Source: Desulfobacteraceae bacterium (GTDB lineage: Bacteria; Desulfobacterota; Desulfobacteria; Desulfobacterales; Desulfosarcinaceae). From it: 64,000 bases of DNA. The position numbers were made by a program, and so were the translations under genes. The notes below the pieces were generated by a model. It made no database searches. It saw nothing but the letters and a program-made list of their open reading frames with translations, and had not been told where the DNA came from. Positions within the stretch are counted from its first letter, which is position 1, and every line of letters starts with the position of its first letter. Of the stretch, positions 1-8,798 are shown one piece after another. The stretch spans positions 1-64,000 of the forward strand of contig JAMOUQ010000045.1 in assembly GCA_027068085.1 (NCBI GenBank). Reading direction: 5' to 3'.

Positions 1-2
1 AC

Positions 3-191
3 AAAACATTTTCCCCAAAAGATACATGGATTCAGCTTTTCGAAATTTATCCGATTCCGCCGGAAGATATTGAATCAGATAAAAACATTAGTATCGCAGG
101 CAACCTGGATGCCAAACTGATTGACGATATTGTAAACTGTCTGTTCGAGGCCGAACAGGAGAACATTCCTCTTATTTACAAAAAGCTTTAA
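3..191 (+). CDS. C-terminal fragment of an unrecognised protein (truncated by window edge)
   Basis: An open frame enters from the left edge and ends at TAA 189-191, giving the last 62 residues of a protein. The fragment is acidic, has a Pro-Pro-Glu-Asp segment and ends in IYKKL. I do not recognise the family and no catalytic motif is visible. Base composition is clearly AT-richer than the genes to the right, which may mark the edge of an acquired segment. The reading is supported by frame openness and by the plausible amino acid composition in this frame only, since the other two plus frames stop early. Confidence 0.5.
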   Translation, partial: KTFSPKDTWIQLFEIYPIPPEDIESDKNISIAGNLDAKLIDDIVNCLFEAEQENIPLIYKKL

Positions 192-198
192 CGCCCCC

Positions 199-223
199 AG
201 CTTCAGAATTCCTTGCTGAAGCT
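199..223. terminator. short inverted repeat after the left-edge gene
   Basis: Perfect 8-bp arms (199-206 and 216-223) flank a 9-base loop, starting 8 bases after the stop of the left-edge gene. There is no clear U-tract, so terminator function is a guess from position. The rest of 224-405 shows no gene. Confidence 0.3.
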
Positions 224-405
224 TCAAGAAAAATTCAATAAGCGTTAACCATATAGCGCAATTCCATATTCTGGCATTGATCGAACAACCAGAGATATGC
301 TGCCTATGGATTTGTGGTTCTTCGACGTTTCATGTGGATTTAAGTAAAATATCAATTGGAGCAGCGATCAGGTAGATTATGCTAATAGTTGATTCAAGGC
401 TTGCT

Positions 406-1758
406 TTACCACCTGCCCGACTCTAGCACTTCGACCAGGTATTCGACATGCTGCTTGAGCTGACCGCCCTGCTTCAGGTTCTTTTCAACCGTGCCGATGG
501 CGTGCAGGGCGGTTGCGTGGTAGCGGTTGAAACTGCGCCCGATGGCCTGCAGAGGCTGATCGGTATAACGGCGGGCAAGGTAGATCGCCACCTGGCGAGG
601 CCTGACGAAGGCCTGCTTGCGCGAACGGGACACAAGATCCTTGACGCTGATATTGTAGTGCTTGCAGACCAGTTTCTTGATGCTCTCGATGGTTATGGTC
701 TTGCGCGGCCTGACCATGTTTTTTATTACACTGTCGGCCAGGTTGATATCTATCTGGCAGCCGAGCAGCGAGCTTTTGGTGTATATACCCACCAGCCCGC
801 TTTTTAGCTGGCGCACGTCTTCGGTCAGCTCGCCGGCCACGTATTCGATGATCTGCAGCGGAATCGACCACTGATTAGCAGCCGCGAATTTTTTCAGAAT
901 TCTCACCCTGGTCCTGAAGTCCGGAGGATCGATGTTGGAAATCAACCCGGAAGCAAGCCGGGAACGCAGGTTCTCGTTAAGCCGGGGAATCTCGCCGGGC
1001 TTACAGCAACTGGAAAAGATGATCTTTTTGTTGTCGTTCAGCAGCCGGTCCAGGGTGTGAGACAGCTCGATCTGGGTCCGGTCTTTGCCGCTCAGATAAT
1101 GAACATCCTCCAACAAAAGAACATCGCAGTTTTTATGGTATTTGTCCTTGAAAGCATTGATTGTGTTGTTCTTGTAGGATGAAACCATCTCCTGGGTGAA
1201 ATCTTCGGCCGTCAGATAGTAGACTCTTTCGTTGGGATACTGGGTCAGGATGTGATGCCCGATGGCTTGCGACAGGTGGCTTTTGCCCATTCCGGTCCTG
1301 GAAAGCAGGAAAAGCGACGGCAGCTGTCTTCTGCGATGCGCCGCCAGGGACAGGGCCGCCGAATAGGCAAAGTCGTTGTTGGACCCCACCACGAACTGTT
1401 CGAAAGTAAAATCCTTGCGCAGAAAGCGGCCGTAATGGGGTTGAACGGCAACACCGGGCAACACCATCTGCCGGTGTTTTCTGCCCTTGCCGTTGTCGGA
1501 ACCATTGGGCTTGACCATAAGCTCCACATTCAAATCCCGTCCTGCCAGCCGTTTCAACTCCGACAGGATCAAGGCCAGATAATGGCTGCTCACTCTTTTT
1601 TTGGAGTAAAAGTTGGGGCAAGCCACGATGACGGCGCTGTCGCCGCTTTCCATGTATTCCAGGGGCTCGATCCACAATCGGTAGGATGCTTCCGGCATCC
1701 TGCTCTTTACAGCCTCTTTTACCTTAAACCAAACCTGCTTCATGGTTGGTGAGTCCAT
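406..1758 (-). CDS. dnaA: DnaA-family replication initiator, motif-divergent
   Basis: About 450 residues with DnaA domain order: an N-terminal DnaB/DiaA-type domain (WIEPLEY region), a linker, the AAA+ core and a C-terminal helix-turn-helix. The AAA+ motifs are off consensus. The P-loop reads SRTGMGKSHL (about 153-162) where GxxGxGKTHL is usual, and Walker B reads LLLED instead of LLIDD. The arginine-finger region (LRSRL) is conserved. The DNA-binding signature, normally GGRDHTTVLHA, is RYHATALHA near residue 412, so box recognition may differ. ATG 1758 has AGAGG only one base upstream; ATG 1743 is an alternative. No dnaN or gyrB neighbour is present, and uvrA diverges from it. This could be the main initiator or a second DnaA-like protein. 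Confidence 0.85.
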   Translation of the reverse strand: MDSPTMKQVWFKVKEAVKSRMPEASYRLWIEPLEYMESGDSAVIVACPNFYSKKRVSSHYLALILSELKRLAGRDLNVELMVKPNGSDNGKGRKHRQMVLPGVAVQPHYGRFLRKDFTFEQFVVGSNNDFAYSAALSLAAHRRRQLPSLFLLSRTGMGKSHLSQAIGHHILTQYPNERVYYLTAEDFTQEMVSSYKNNTINAFKDKYHKNCDVLLLEDVHYLSGKDRTQIELSHTLDRLLNDNKKIIFSSCCKPGEIPRLNENLRSRLASGLISNIDPPDFRTRVRILKKFAAANQWSIPLQIIEYVAGELTEDVRQLKSGLVGIYTKSSLLGCQIDINLADSVIKNMVRPRKTITIESIKKLVCKHYNISVKDLVSRSRKQAFVRPRQVAIYLARRYTDQPLQAIGRSFNRYHATALHAIGTVEKNLKQGGQLKQHVEYLVEVLESGRW

Positions 1759-1821
1759 ACCTCTGTCTTTGCGTGAATCAAGTTCAGCCACAGCTGCCTG
1801 AACAGGCAAATCAGCGCGCAA

Positions 1822-2180
1822 TACAGTTTATTTGGTTAGATTTTGGCCGAAAATAACTGAAATTGGAAATTAGCCCCAAGTGATGCCAAAAGATTGAGCC
1901 AAATTTAGAGAATCACTGCCCAGATGTCAATCCGGATGATTTTCAATATCCGGCCAACAGGTCCATCGGCACCGAAGACATCATAACCCTCTGTGATTTT
2001 AGTATTATTAAAACCGCTAACTTTCAACTATTTCTAAATACTGATATTTTGGCAACCTGTGTTTTTGCAAAAATTCTAAGAAGATCCGTAGTTATCAACA
2101 ATGTGTCAACAAAATACCAATCTCCGTTTTTCTATGATTTTCTTTCATTTTCCACGATTTTCATTTTTTTAAAAAAAGGC
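1822..2180. promoter_or_regulatory. AT-rich dnaA/uvrA spacer with two near-consensus DnaA boxes
   Basis: This gene-free stretch becomes strongly AT-rich from about 1985 to 2175. TTATCAACA at 2092-2100 and TTTTCCACG at 2148-2156 each differ by one base from the DnaA-box consensus TTWTNCACA. The region must hold the dnaA promoter. An origin function is possible but not shown: only two weak boxes are visible and the neighbouring DnaA has an altered recognition motif. Confidence 0.35.
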
Positions 2181-2182
2181 TT

Positions 2183-2237
2183 ACACCGGTTGCCCTGCCG
2201 GGACCGCCGGGGCCTGTCCCGGCAGGGCAACCGGTGT
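2183..2237. repeat. perfect 22-bp GC-rich inverted repeat
   Basis: Arms 2183-2204 and 2216-2237 are exact reverse complements around an 11-base loop. A run of seven A residues lies just before the left arm, so on the minus strand the hairpin is followed by a T-run after five bases. No minus-strand gene lies upstream, because dnaA and uvrA diverge here. A conventional terminator is therefore not an obvious explanation. It may be a dispersed palindromic element or a regulatory RNA hairpin. Confidence 0.8.
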
Positions 2238-2331
2238 CGATTTCTCCCGTTCCGGGCCTTTTTCCCGAAAGAGTTTCCATTTACAAATCCGCCGGCCCCG
2301 GTTAATATTTCATTCCAAAAAAGAAGCTCCT

Positions 2332-2350
2332 GAGCCGCTTGGCTCTTTTT
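2332..2350 (+). terminator. small hairpin with T5 tail upstream of uvrA
   Basis: GAGCC, a GCTT loop and GGCTC are followed directly by five T residues on the plus strand, about 90 bases before the uvrA start. It has the shape of a short intrinsic terminator or attenuator. The stem is only 5 bp, so confidence is limited. Confidence 0.4.
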
Positions 2351-2436
2351 GTTCGGCACAGCCGACAGCAGATCTGCCGGCTCAAGCACAGGCCGTGTCA
2401 TGGCTTGCAACCTTTTGGACAACACCACCACAGTCA

Positions 2437-5259
2437 ATGGATTCAGGGAAAATAGTAATCAGGGGCGCCCGCCAGCACAATCTGAAAAATATAGACCTTG
2501 AAATCCCGCGCAACAGGCTGGTCGTAGTCACCGGCCTGTCCGGATCGGGTAAATCTTCCCTTGCCTTCGACACCCTGTATGCCGAAGGCCAGCGCCGCTA
2601 CGTCGAATCCCTGTCAGTCTACGCCCGCCAGTTCCTGGAAAAACTGGCAAAGCCCGACGTGGACCTGATCGAGGGCCTATCACCGGCCATCGCCATCGAA
2701 CAGAAGACCGCAGCCCACAATCCCCGCTCCACCGTGGGAACAGTGACCGAAATCCACGATTTCCTGCGCCTGCTCTTTGCCCGGGCGGGCACCTATTACT
2801 GCCACCGCTGCCGGCAGCCGATAGCCTCGATGAGCGTCGACCAGATGATCTCCGGCATAATGGCCGCCGCCGACAGCGGCTCCAGGATCATCATCCTGGC
2901 GCCGCTGGAGCCGGCACCGGCAAAACAGGTCTTCAGCAGTCTCCGGCGCCAGGGTTTTGCCAGGGTCAGGGCCGACGGCAAGTTCATAGAACTTGAAACG
3001 CCGCCCGGTCCGGACTTCAGAATCAGGGAAAAACTCGAAGTGGTAGTGGACCGGCTTGTCCTGAAACCGACCATCCGCAACCGCCTGGCCGATTCCCTGG
3101 AACTGGCCCTTGCCCTGGCAGGAGGAAAGGTTACGGTCGAAGCCGTCGACCGCGACATGAACACCATCGAATGCATGCGCTTCAGCGAAAAGGCCATCTG
3201 CCTCGGGTGCGGACTGGAGCAGCCGGAAATCACGCCGGCCAGTTTTTCTTTCAATTCTCCCCACGGTGCCTGCCCGGCCTGCGACGGTTTGGGCGCAGCC
3301 CAGATCTTCGATCCGGAGCTGATCGTACCCAACCCGGAACTGTCTATCAGGGAAGGCGCGATCGCTCCCTGGGCCCATCGCCAGTCGGTGGCCTTTGCCG
3401 AATTTCTCGATGCACTCACCAGCCACTACAAAGTAGATCTGTACACCCCTTTCAGGCAGTTGCCGGAAAAATTCAAAAAAGTCCTGCTCTACGGCTCGGG
3501 CAGCCAGGCCATCGGCTTTTATCGCCAACACAATGGCAAACGCATCTTCGAACCCCGTCCTTTCGAAGGTATCATCCCTTATCTGCAACGCCGGTACGGC
3601 GAAACAGATTCCGAGCAGGTCCGGGAAGAGATCCGGCGTTACATGCGTTTTATGCCTTGTCCCGAGTGCCGGGGAACAAGGTTGAGGATAGAGAGCCGGT
3701 CGGTCAGGGTAAACGGCCTGTCCATCGACCGGATCTCCTCCATGAGCATCAAGGAGGCGGCCGGCCTTTTCGGCAGCTTCCGCCTGGAGGGCTCCCGGGG
3801 CCAGATAGCAGCCAAGATTGTCAGTGAAATCAAGTCGCGCCTCGACTTCATGCTAGACGTGGGCCTTTCCTACCTGACCCTGGACCGCCCCGCCCATACC
3901 CTTTCCGGCGGCGAAAGCCAGCGCATCCGCCTGGCGACCCAGATCGGGTCCAGGCTTACCGGCGTACTCTACGTCCTGGACGAGCCCAGCATCGGCCTTC
4001 ATCCCAGGGATACCCGCCGCCTGCTTGCCACCCTGACCAGAATGCGCGACATCGGCAACACGGTGCTGGTGGTGGAACACGACCGGGACACCATCATGGC
4101 CGCCGACTTCGTCGTGGACATGGGGCCGGGGGCCGGCGCCAGAGGCGGCCAGGTGGTCTTTGCAGGCACCCCGCAGGCCATGCTGGAATCAGAACGATCC
4201 CTGACCGGCCTGTACCTGTCGGGCCGGCAAAAGATCGACGTTCCCGCCAAGAGGCGTAAACCGCGCCACCGGCTGGTCATCGAGGGAGCCGGGCTCAACA
4301 ACCTCAAATCATTGTCGGTCGAGATACCCCTGGGCTGCCTGGTCTGCGTCACGGGAGTCTCGGGCTCCGGAAAGTCTTCCCTGATCCTGGAAACCCTCTA
4401 TCCCGCCCTGCTCCAGCACCTGCACCGGGCATCCCTGAGATCGGGGCCCTACGACCGGATTTCAGGGCTGGAACACCTGGACAAGGCCATCAACATCGAC
4501 CAGGCCCCCATCGGCAAAACGCCCCGTTCCAACCCGGCCACCTATACCGGGGCATTCAACTTGATCAGGGATCTTTTTTCGAAAACCCAGGAAGCCCGGG
4601 CCCGCGGCTACAAGCCGGGCCGGTTCAGTTTCAACGTCAAGGGCGGCCGCTGCGAAGCCTGCCGGGGCGACGGCATCATCAAAATAGAGATGCACTTCTT
4701 GCCCGACATCCACATCACCTGCGATGTCTGCAAGGGGCTGCGCTACAACCGGGAAACCCTCGAGGTGCGCTACAAGGGCAAAAACATCGCCGAGGTTCTG
4801 GACATGACGGTCAACCAAGCCCTGGAATTCTTCTCGCCTGTCAGGGCCATCCGTCAAAAGCTCGAGACCCTGGTCGAGGTGGGACTGGGATACATCCGCC
4901 TCGGCCAGCCGGCCAGCACCCTTTCCGGCGGCGAGGCACAGCGGGTCAAGCTGGCAAGGGAATTGAGCCGCCAGGACACCGGCCGGACCCTCTACCTGCT
5001 GGACGAACCCACCACGGGTCTGCACATGGAAGACGTCAAGCAGCTGCTGTTTGTCCTAAACCGCCTGGTGGATGCCGGCAACACGGTCATTGTCATCGAA
5101 CACAACCTGGATGTGATCAAAACCGCCGACCATGTAATCGACCTGGGGCCCGAAGGCGGCGACGGCGGCGGGCAGCTGGTGGCCTGCGGCCCGCCTGAAA
5201 AAGTGGCCCTGGAAGCCGGCTCTCACACAGGCCGCTTTCTGAAACGATTTCTTTACTGA
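2437..5259 (+). CDS. uvrA: UvrABC excinuclease subunit A
   Basis: This is a 940-residue UvrA, the damage-recognition ATPase of nucleotide excision repair. There are two ABC modules. P-loops [10 protein letters not shown] (33-42) and [10 protein letters not shown] (about 638-647) pair with signatures [11 protein letters not shown] (about 488) and [11 protein letters not shown] (about 828). Zinc-module cysteines are visible near residues 122, 256 and 739-765. ATG 2437 is chosen because the homologous N-terminus ([19 protein letters not shown]) begins there; an in-frame GTG at 2395 lies upstream. No strong Shine-Dalgarno precedes 2437 and no convincing LexA operator was seen. It faces atpE tail to tail across a bidirectional terminator. 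Confidence 0.96.
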   Translation: MDSGKIVIRGARQHNLKNIDLEIPRNRLVVVTGLSGSGKSSLAFDTLYAEGQRRYVESLSVYARQFLEKLAKPDVDLIEGLSPAIAIEQKTAAHNPRSTVGTVTEIHDFLRLLFARAGTYYCHRCRQPIASMSVDQMISGIMAAADSGSRIIILAPLEPAPAKQVFSSLRRQGFARVRADGKFIELETPPGPDFRIREKLEVVVDRLVLKPTIRNRLADSLELALALAGGKVTVEAVDRDMNTIECMRFSEKAICLGCGLEQPEITPASFSFNSPHGACPACDGLGAAQIFDPELIVPNPELSIREGAIAPWAHRQSVAFAEFLDALTSHYKVDLYTPFRQLPEKFKKVLLYGSGSQAIGFYRQHNGKRIFEPRPFEGIIPYLQRRYGETDSEQVREEIRRYMRFMPCPECRGTRLRIESRSVRVNGLSIDRISSMSIKEAAGLFGSFRLEGSRGQIAAKIVSEIKSRLDFMLDVGLSYLTLDRPAHTLSGGESQRIRLATQIGSRLTGVLYVLDEPSIGLHPRDTRRLLATLTRMRDIGNTVLVVEHDRDTIMAADFVVDMGPGAGARGGQVVFAGTPQAMLESERSLTGLYLSGRQKIDVPAKRRKPRHRLVIEGAGLNNLKSLSVEIPLGCLVCVTGVSGSGKSSLILETLYPALLQHLHRASLRSGPYDRISGLEHLDKAINIDQAPIGKTPRSNPATYTGAFNLIRDLFSKTQEARARGYKPGRFSFNVKGGRCEACRGDGIIKIEMHFLPDIHITCDVCKGLRYNRETLEVRYKGKNIAEVLDMTVNQALEFFSPVRAIRQKLETLVEVGLGYIRLGQPASTLSGGEAQRVKLARELSRQDTGRTLYLLDEPTTGLHMEDVKQLLFVLNRLVDAGNTVIVIEHNLDVIKTADHVIDLGPEGGDGGGQLVACGPPEKVALEAGSHTGRFLKRFLY

Positions 5260-5278
5260 TGGTGGCTTCGTACCAATT

Positions 5279-5315
5279 AAAAAGGCCGCACCCCTGAAGG
5301 GATGCGGCCCCTTTT
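5279..5315. terminator. bidirectional terminator between uvrA and atpE
   Basis: A GC-rich stem (GGCCGCA with TGCGGCC, extended by CCC/GGG) is flanked by A5 on the left and T4 on the right. This is the usual form of a two-way intrinsic terminator between convergent genes. Confidence 0.8.
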
Positions 5316-5338
5316 AATACTGTCTCGATGGGTCGGAA

Positions 5339-5626
5339 TTAATGACCGCCGCCGAAAAGACCGGCAATCGCACCGGCCTGCGGATGGGCGTAGATCAGAA
5401 TCAACGCCACGACCAGAGCGTAGATACACAGAGATTCGATCATGGCCAGACCGATCAGCATGGTCACGGTGACCTTACCGGAAGATTCGGGATTGCGGGC
5501 GATGCCTTCCACAGCAGCCTTGAGGCCAAGGCCCTGTCCGATACCGCAACCAAAAGCTGCGATGGCGATCCCAAAACCAGCTGCCGTTACACAGGCGATG
5601 AAGAACTGTAATGCTTGTGCTTCCAT
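5339..5626 (-). CDS. atpE: F-type ATP synthase subunit c
   Basis: A 95-residue double-helix hairpin proteolipid that forms the rotor ring of Fo. The polar loop reads GIARNPE. The ion-binding carboxylate is E64 in MIESLCIY. Q31 in the first helix and S65 next to the carboxylate, with Y69, match positions Q32, E65, S66 and Y70 of the sodium-binding c subunit of Ilyobacter tartaricus with an offset of one. The partner threonine (T67) is leucine here. Sodium coupling is therefore possible but not proved. It is the last gene of atpZ-atpI-atpB-atpE. The gap to atpB is 128 bases, so it may also have its own promoter. Confidence 0.95.
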   Translation of the reverse strand: MEAQALQFFIACVTAAGFGIAIAAFGCGIGQGLGLKAAVEGIARNPESSGKVTVTMLIGLAMIESLCIYALVVALILIYAHPQAGAIAGLFGGGH

Positions 5627-5754
5627 TTGCTACGCTACCTCCTTTTGATGTTTTTGGCTTCTTCCTATTAACCCCAATCAGGTTTAACCGCATTTACACC
5701 TGCAGGCAGCCGGCATCCCCGGCGGGGAAAGACGGCCGCCTGGTAAATGTCTCA

Positions 5755-6444
5755 TCAGTGGGCGTGTTCCATCGCTCCTGAAAAATAGATTATGGAAAGC
5801 AGGAAGAACACGAACCCCTGGACAAAGGCCACAAAGACACCCAGGGCCATGATCGGCAGGGGCGCGAAAAAGGCCCCGGCCAGGAAAAACAGGATGCTGA
5901 GCACGATCTCATGGCCCATCATGTTCCCAAAAAGACGGAAAGACAGGGAAAGAATGCGGGCCAGGTGACCGATGATTTCGATGACGAAGATAAGGGGTGC
6001 CATCCACCATACCGGCCCCAGGAAATGCTTGATATAGGCCGCACCGTGGTACTTGATACCTATGATGTGGGTAAAGACCACCACCACGATGGCGCACGAC
6101 AGGGTCGTATTCAGGTTGGAAGTCGGCGGCATGAAACCGGGAATGATGCCGATCAGGTTGCCGATGAAGATGTAGATAAAAACAGTGCCCGCCAGGGGAA
6201 ACAGCCAGCGGCCTTCTTCACCGATGGTCTCGACCATGAATTCCTCGATCCCGGAGATGATCACCTCGGCCAGGTTCTGGGCCTTGCCGGGAATCAGCTG
6301 GACTCCCCTGGCCATCAGGGCGCCGGAGATGATCAGAAACGCCATCAGGACCCATGAATACACCACATGGACGTTATTATGGGCGAATTCCCCCAACCCT
6401 ATGAGTTCGAACAGTTTGACGAAAAACAGATAGGGGTGTTCCAT
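5755..6444 (-). CDS. atpB: F-type ATP synthase subunit a
   Basis: A 229-residue polytopic stator protein providing the half-channels next to the c-ring. The hallmark helix with the essential arginine is LARILSLSFRLFGNMMGHE, followed by a hydrophobic C-terminal hairpin. Length is normal for the family. It starts 2 bases after the atpI stop, indicating translational coupling. No b subunit or F1 genes lie within the window, so F1 must be encoded elsewhere, a split common in this phylum. Confidence 0.95.
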   Translation of the reverse strand: MEHPYLFFVKLFELIGLGEFAHNNVHVVYSWVLMAFLIISGALMARGVQLIPGKAQNLAEVIISGIEEFMVETIGEEGRWLFPLAGTVFIYIFIGNLIGIIPGFMPPTSNLNTTLSCAIVVVVFTHIIGIKYHGAAYIKHFLGPVWWMAPLIFVIEIIGHLARILSLSFRLFGNMMGHEIVLSILFFLAGAFFAPLPIMALGVFVAFVQGFVFFLLSIIYFSGAMEHAH

Positions 6445-6446
6445 CC

Positions 6447-6833
6447 TTATACCGCCTCCTTGAAAATGAGTTTGGTGATCTCGACCGCCGTGGCCAGGAC
6501 GATACTGGCAACCACCACGGAAAGACCTATGAAAAGACCCAGGGGGTCAACCAGATGCTTGCTGATCAGAAAGAAGATTATCACGCCGCTGATGACAAAA
6601 CGGACGTAATACTTGGCCAGAATCACGTTGTGGGAAGCAAGGTGCGGGGGAGTGAGAGACTTTTTGAGGGTCCGGGCCAGCAGGTGGAAATTGACGGTTA
6701 CTATCAGCCCGCCGAAGATTATCCCCCTGGCGAAGGCAGGCTTGGCCCACAGAAGCCCGGCAAACCCGGCTCCGGCCAGAAAGATCCAGTTGGCCCTGGT
6801 GATCATGTATAAAAGTCGTCTCTGAATATTCAC
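6447..6833 (-). CDS. atpI: ATP synthase assembly protein AtpI
   Basis: A 128-residue membrane protein with four predicted hydrophobic segments, located between atpZ and atpB. Family members assist c-ring assembly or Mg2+ supply rather than form part of the mature enzyme. Sequence conservation in this family is low, so the call rests on size, hydropathy and gene order. It starts 16 bases after the atpZ stop. Confidence 0.75.
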   Translation of the reverse strand: MNIQRRLLYMITRANWIFLAGAGFAGLLWAKPAFARGIIFGGLIVTVNFHLLARTLKKSLTPPHLASHNVILAKYYVRFVISGVIIFFLISKHLVDPLGLFIGLSVVVASIVLATAVEITKLIFKEAV

Positions 6834-6849
6834 TCCGGCCTCGGCTCAA

Positions 6850-7068
6850 TCACAACTTGCGGCTTTTCTTTATGGCCAGGCCAAGGTTCTTGTACCCGGC
6901 CGCAATTCCCAAAACCATGAAGATAAGGGTCATCCACGGAGATGAATCCCACTTTTGGTCCAGATATACCCCCACAGCCAAACCGATGAAGATGGCCAGC
7001 GCCATGGACAGCCCGATACTGCTATAGTATGCCAGCTGTCTTAGAGTACGATAAGTTTCACGTTTCAT
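6850..7068 (-). CDS. AtpZ/AtpI-type small ATP synthase-associated membrane protein
   Basis: A 72-residue protein with two membrane helices. The second is preceded by the VYLDQKWDSSPWMTLIF signature typical of the AtpZ (F0F1-ATPase gene 1) family. It is the first gene of the Fo cluster. I use ATG 7068, since the family begins just before the first helix; an upstream in-frame ATG at 7131 would add 21 residues with no family match. Its precise role in assembly is not settled in the literature I know. Confidence 0.75.
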   Translation of the reverse strand: MKRETYRTLRQLAYYSSIGLSMALAIFIGLAVGVYLDQKWDSSPWMTLIFMVLGIAAGYKNLGLAIKKSRKL

Positions 7069-7176
7069 TTGGTTTTTGGTGGACGGACCAAACGCTCGCC
7101 GCTGAAAAAGCACCAAGCGAACGTCATGCATCTATCACATGGGGCCGGGTGAGTCAATCCAAATTTGGCCCCGGCC

Positions 7177-7980
7177 CTATCCCGGGATAACTATCCGGGA
7201 GGCGTCGAACACCGGGCCGTCCCGGCATGCGTGCAGATAAAAGCCGCTTCCTCCTGTCTCCGGAAGGGCGCATCCCTGGCAGGCCCCCATGCCACAGGCC
7301 ATCAGGGTTTCCACGGCCACCTGGCAGGGGCAGCAATGTTCGGCCGCCATGCGGGCCACGGCCCTGAGCATCCCCGGCGGACCGCAGGCACAGATCAACT
7401 GGGGCGGCCCTTTTGCCGCCGCTTCCGCCATGGGGCCGGTCAGGGGACCGGCATGACCGGCACTGCCGTCATCCGTTGCCAGGTGCAGCTCCAGGTCCAG
7501 TCTTTCCAGCCTGGCCAGGCACAACAAATCGGCTTTGCCCCGGCCGCCCAGGAAAAAGAGCCTCCTGCCCCGGTGCCCCCTTTCTTCCAGGCTGCGGGCC
7601 AAAAACACCATGGGAGCGATCCCGATCCCGCCGGCGGCCAGGAAAAGGGGATCGGGATCGCCGGAAACATCGAACCCGCGGCCCAGGGGCCCCAGCAGGC
7701 TGACCAGCTTGCCGGCGGCCATGGCCGCCATGGCCGCCGTGCCCCTGCCGACCACTTTGTAGACCAGTTCGATGCCGCACACCCTGCCCTCCCGGCAGAC
7801 CAGCCCGGCCACCGAAAACGGCCGCCGCCAGAACGGTCCCCGTCCGCCGCCGTCGATCAGCACCATGACGAACTGGCCGGGCACGGCAGCGGTCAAAGGC
7901 GGCCCGCATTCAAGCTCCATCCGGTAGTAGCCCGGAGCCAGCATCCGGTTGCTTATGATTCTCGCATCCTGAAGATCCAT
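7177..7980 (-). CDS. pyrK: PyrK-type electron-transfer subunit of dihydroorotate dehydrogenase
   Basis: A 267-residue flavoprotein with an N-terminal FAD barrel (RRPFSV FAD motif), a NAD-binding region (AGGIGIAPMVFLARSL) and a C-terminal [2Fe-2S] site with cysteines in CGMGACQGCALP plus a later HAC. This is the order of PyrK, which passes electrons between PyrDB and NAD. No pyrD lies beside it: pgeF is upstream and the Fo genes are downstream. It may serve a distant PyrD or another ferredoxin-reductase partner. It starts 16 bases after pgeF. Confidence 0.85.
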   Translation of the reverse strand: MDLQDARIISNRMLAPGYYRMELECGPPLTAAVPGQFVMVLIDGGGRGPFWRRPFSVAGLVCREGRVCGIELVYKVVGRGTAAMAAMAAGKLVSLLGPLGRGFDVSGDPDPLFLAAGGIGIAPMVFLARSLEERGHRGRRLFFLGGRGKADLLCLARLERLDLELHLATDDGSAGHAGPLTGPMAEAAAKGPPQLICACGPPGMLRAVARMAAEHCCPCQVAVETLMACGMGACQGCALPETGGSGFYLHACRDGPVFDASRIVIPG

Positions 7981-7996
7981 TTACTTCCCCTCGCTT

Positions 7997-8761
7997 TCAG
8001 GCAAACCCGACGGCTGCGGCAAACCTCAGTCCGGTCCGCCGGCCCCGGTAGGAATAGAACCGGGCCGGGTTGCAGCGGGTGCAGATCCGGCTCTGAAAAA
8101 TCCTCTCCGGCCTTACCCCGGCGTCCGCCAGCTGGTCGGCGGTAATCTGCCAGAAGTCGAACCTGTCCCGGCCGTCCCTGTAGCGGGCAAACTCCGGAGG
8201 AAGCTCCCGGCGCCAGTTGACAAACTCGGCACAACAGGGCCCCAGCGACGGCCCGACGGCACACAGCAGGTCGGCAGGCCGGCTCCCGTATCGCCGCGCC
8301 ATGGCGGCCACCACCCTGGCGGGCAGCCCGGCCACGGTCCCGCGCCAGCCGGCATGGACGTTGGCAACCGCCCTGCGGCGGGGATCGACCATCAACACGG
8401 CCTGGCAGTCGGCCACCTGGATTATCAAGCCCCGCCCCCTGGTGCCGGTCATGGCCGCATCGTAGCTGCCGGCCGGCCGCTCAGGCCCAAAGTCATCCCC
8501 GTCGTCTGCTTCCAGGATACGATCCCCGTGGACCTGGCGGATGAAAACCAGGTCCCGGAATCCGAGCAGCCCGCCCAGTGTGCGCCGCCAGGCAAGGACC
8601 CGGTGGCGCGGCTGGCCGGAGGCCAGGCTGACGTTGAACGGGCCCATATCACCGTTCCGGTTCTGTCCGTCCGGCCCGAATATTCCGTGGACCAGCCCGG
8701 GAATTTCTTCCAGGCCGGGAAACCTCCACCACAGCATCCCCTTTGCCTGTCTCACCAACAT
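7997..8761 (-). CDS. pgeF: peptidoglycan editing factor PgeF (YfiH, laccase-domain family)
   Basis: A 254-residue protein of the Cu-oxidase_4/YfiH family. Conserved metal-site motifs are visible: RQVHGD, VADCQAV and NVHAGWRGT. Members act as purine nucleosidases/phosphorylases or remove mis-incorporated muropeptide residues. ATG 8761 is chosen because it avoids overlap with comF; ATG 8737 (before LWWRFPG) is an alternative with AAAGGG close upstream. Confidence 0.85.
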   Translation of the reverse strand: MLVRQAKGMLWWRFPGLEEIPGLVHGIFGPDGQNRNGDMGPFNVSLASGQPRHRVLAWRRTLGGLLGFRDLVFIRQVHGDRILEADDGDDFGPERPAGSYDAAMTGTRGRGLIIQVADCQAVLMVDPRRRAVANVHAGWRGTVAGLPARVVAAMARRYGSRPADLLCAVGPSLGPCCAEFVNWRRELPPEFARYRDGRDRFDFWQITADQLADAGVRPERIFQSRICTRCNPARFYSYRGRRTGLRFAAAVGFA

Positions 8762-8798
8762 CGTCTCTGCCAACTCCCTGTCATGGATACCAAACCCA

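Noticed and set aside
1985-2180. Chromosomal replication origin
   Set aside because: Only two one-mismatch DnaA boxes are visible, the adjoining DnaA is atypical and dnaN is absent; not enough to call oriC.
2049-2333. A 94-codon plus-strand open frame between dnaA and uvrA
   Set aside because: It runs through the 22-bp inverted repeat and AT-rich spacer, and its translation looks like noncoding sequence.
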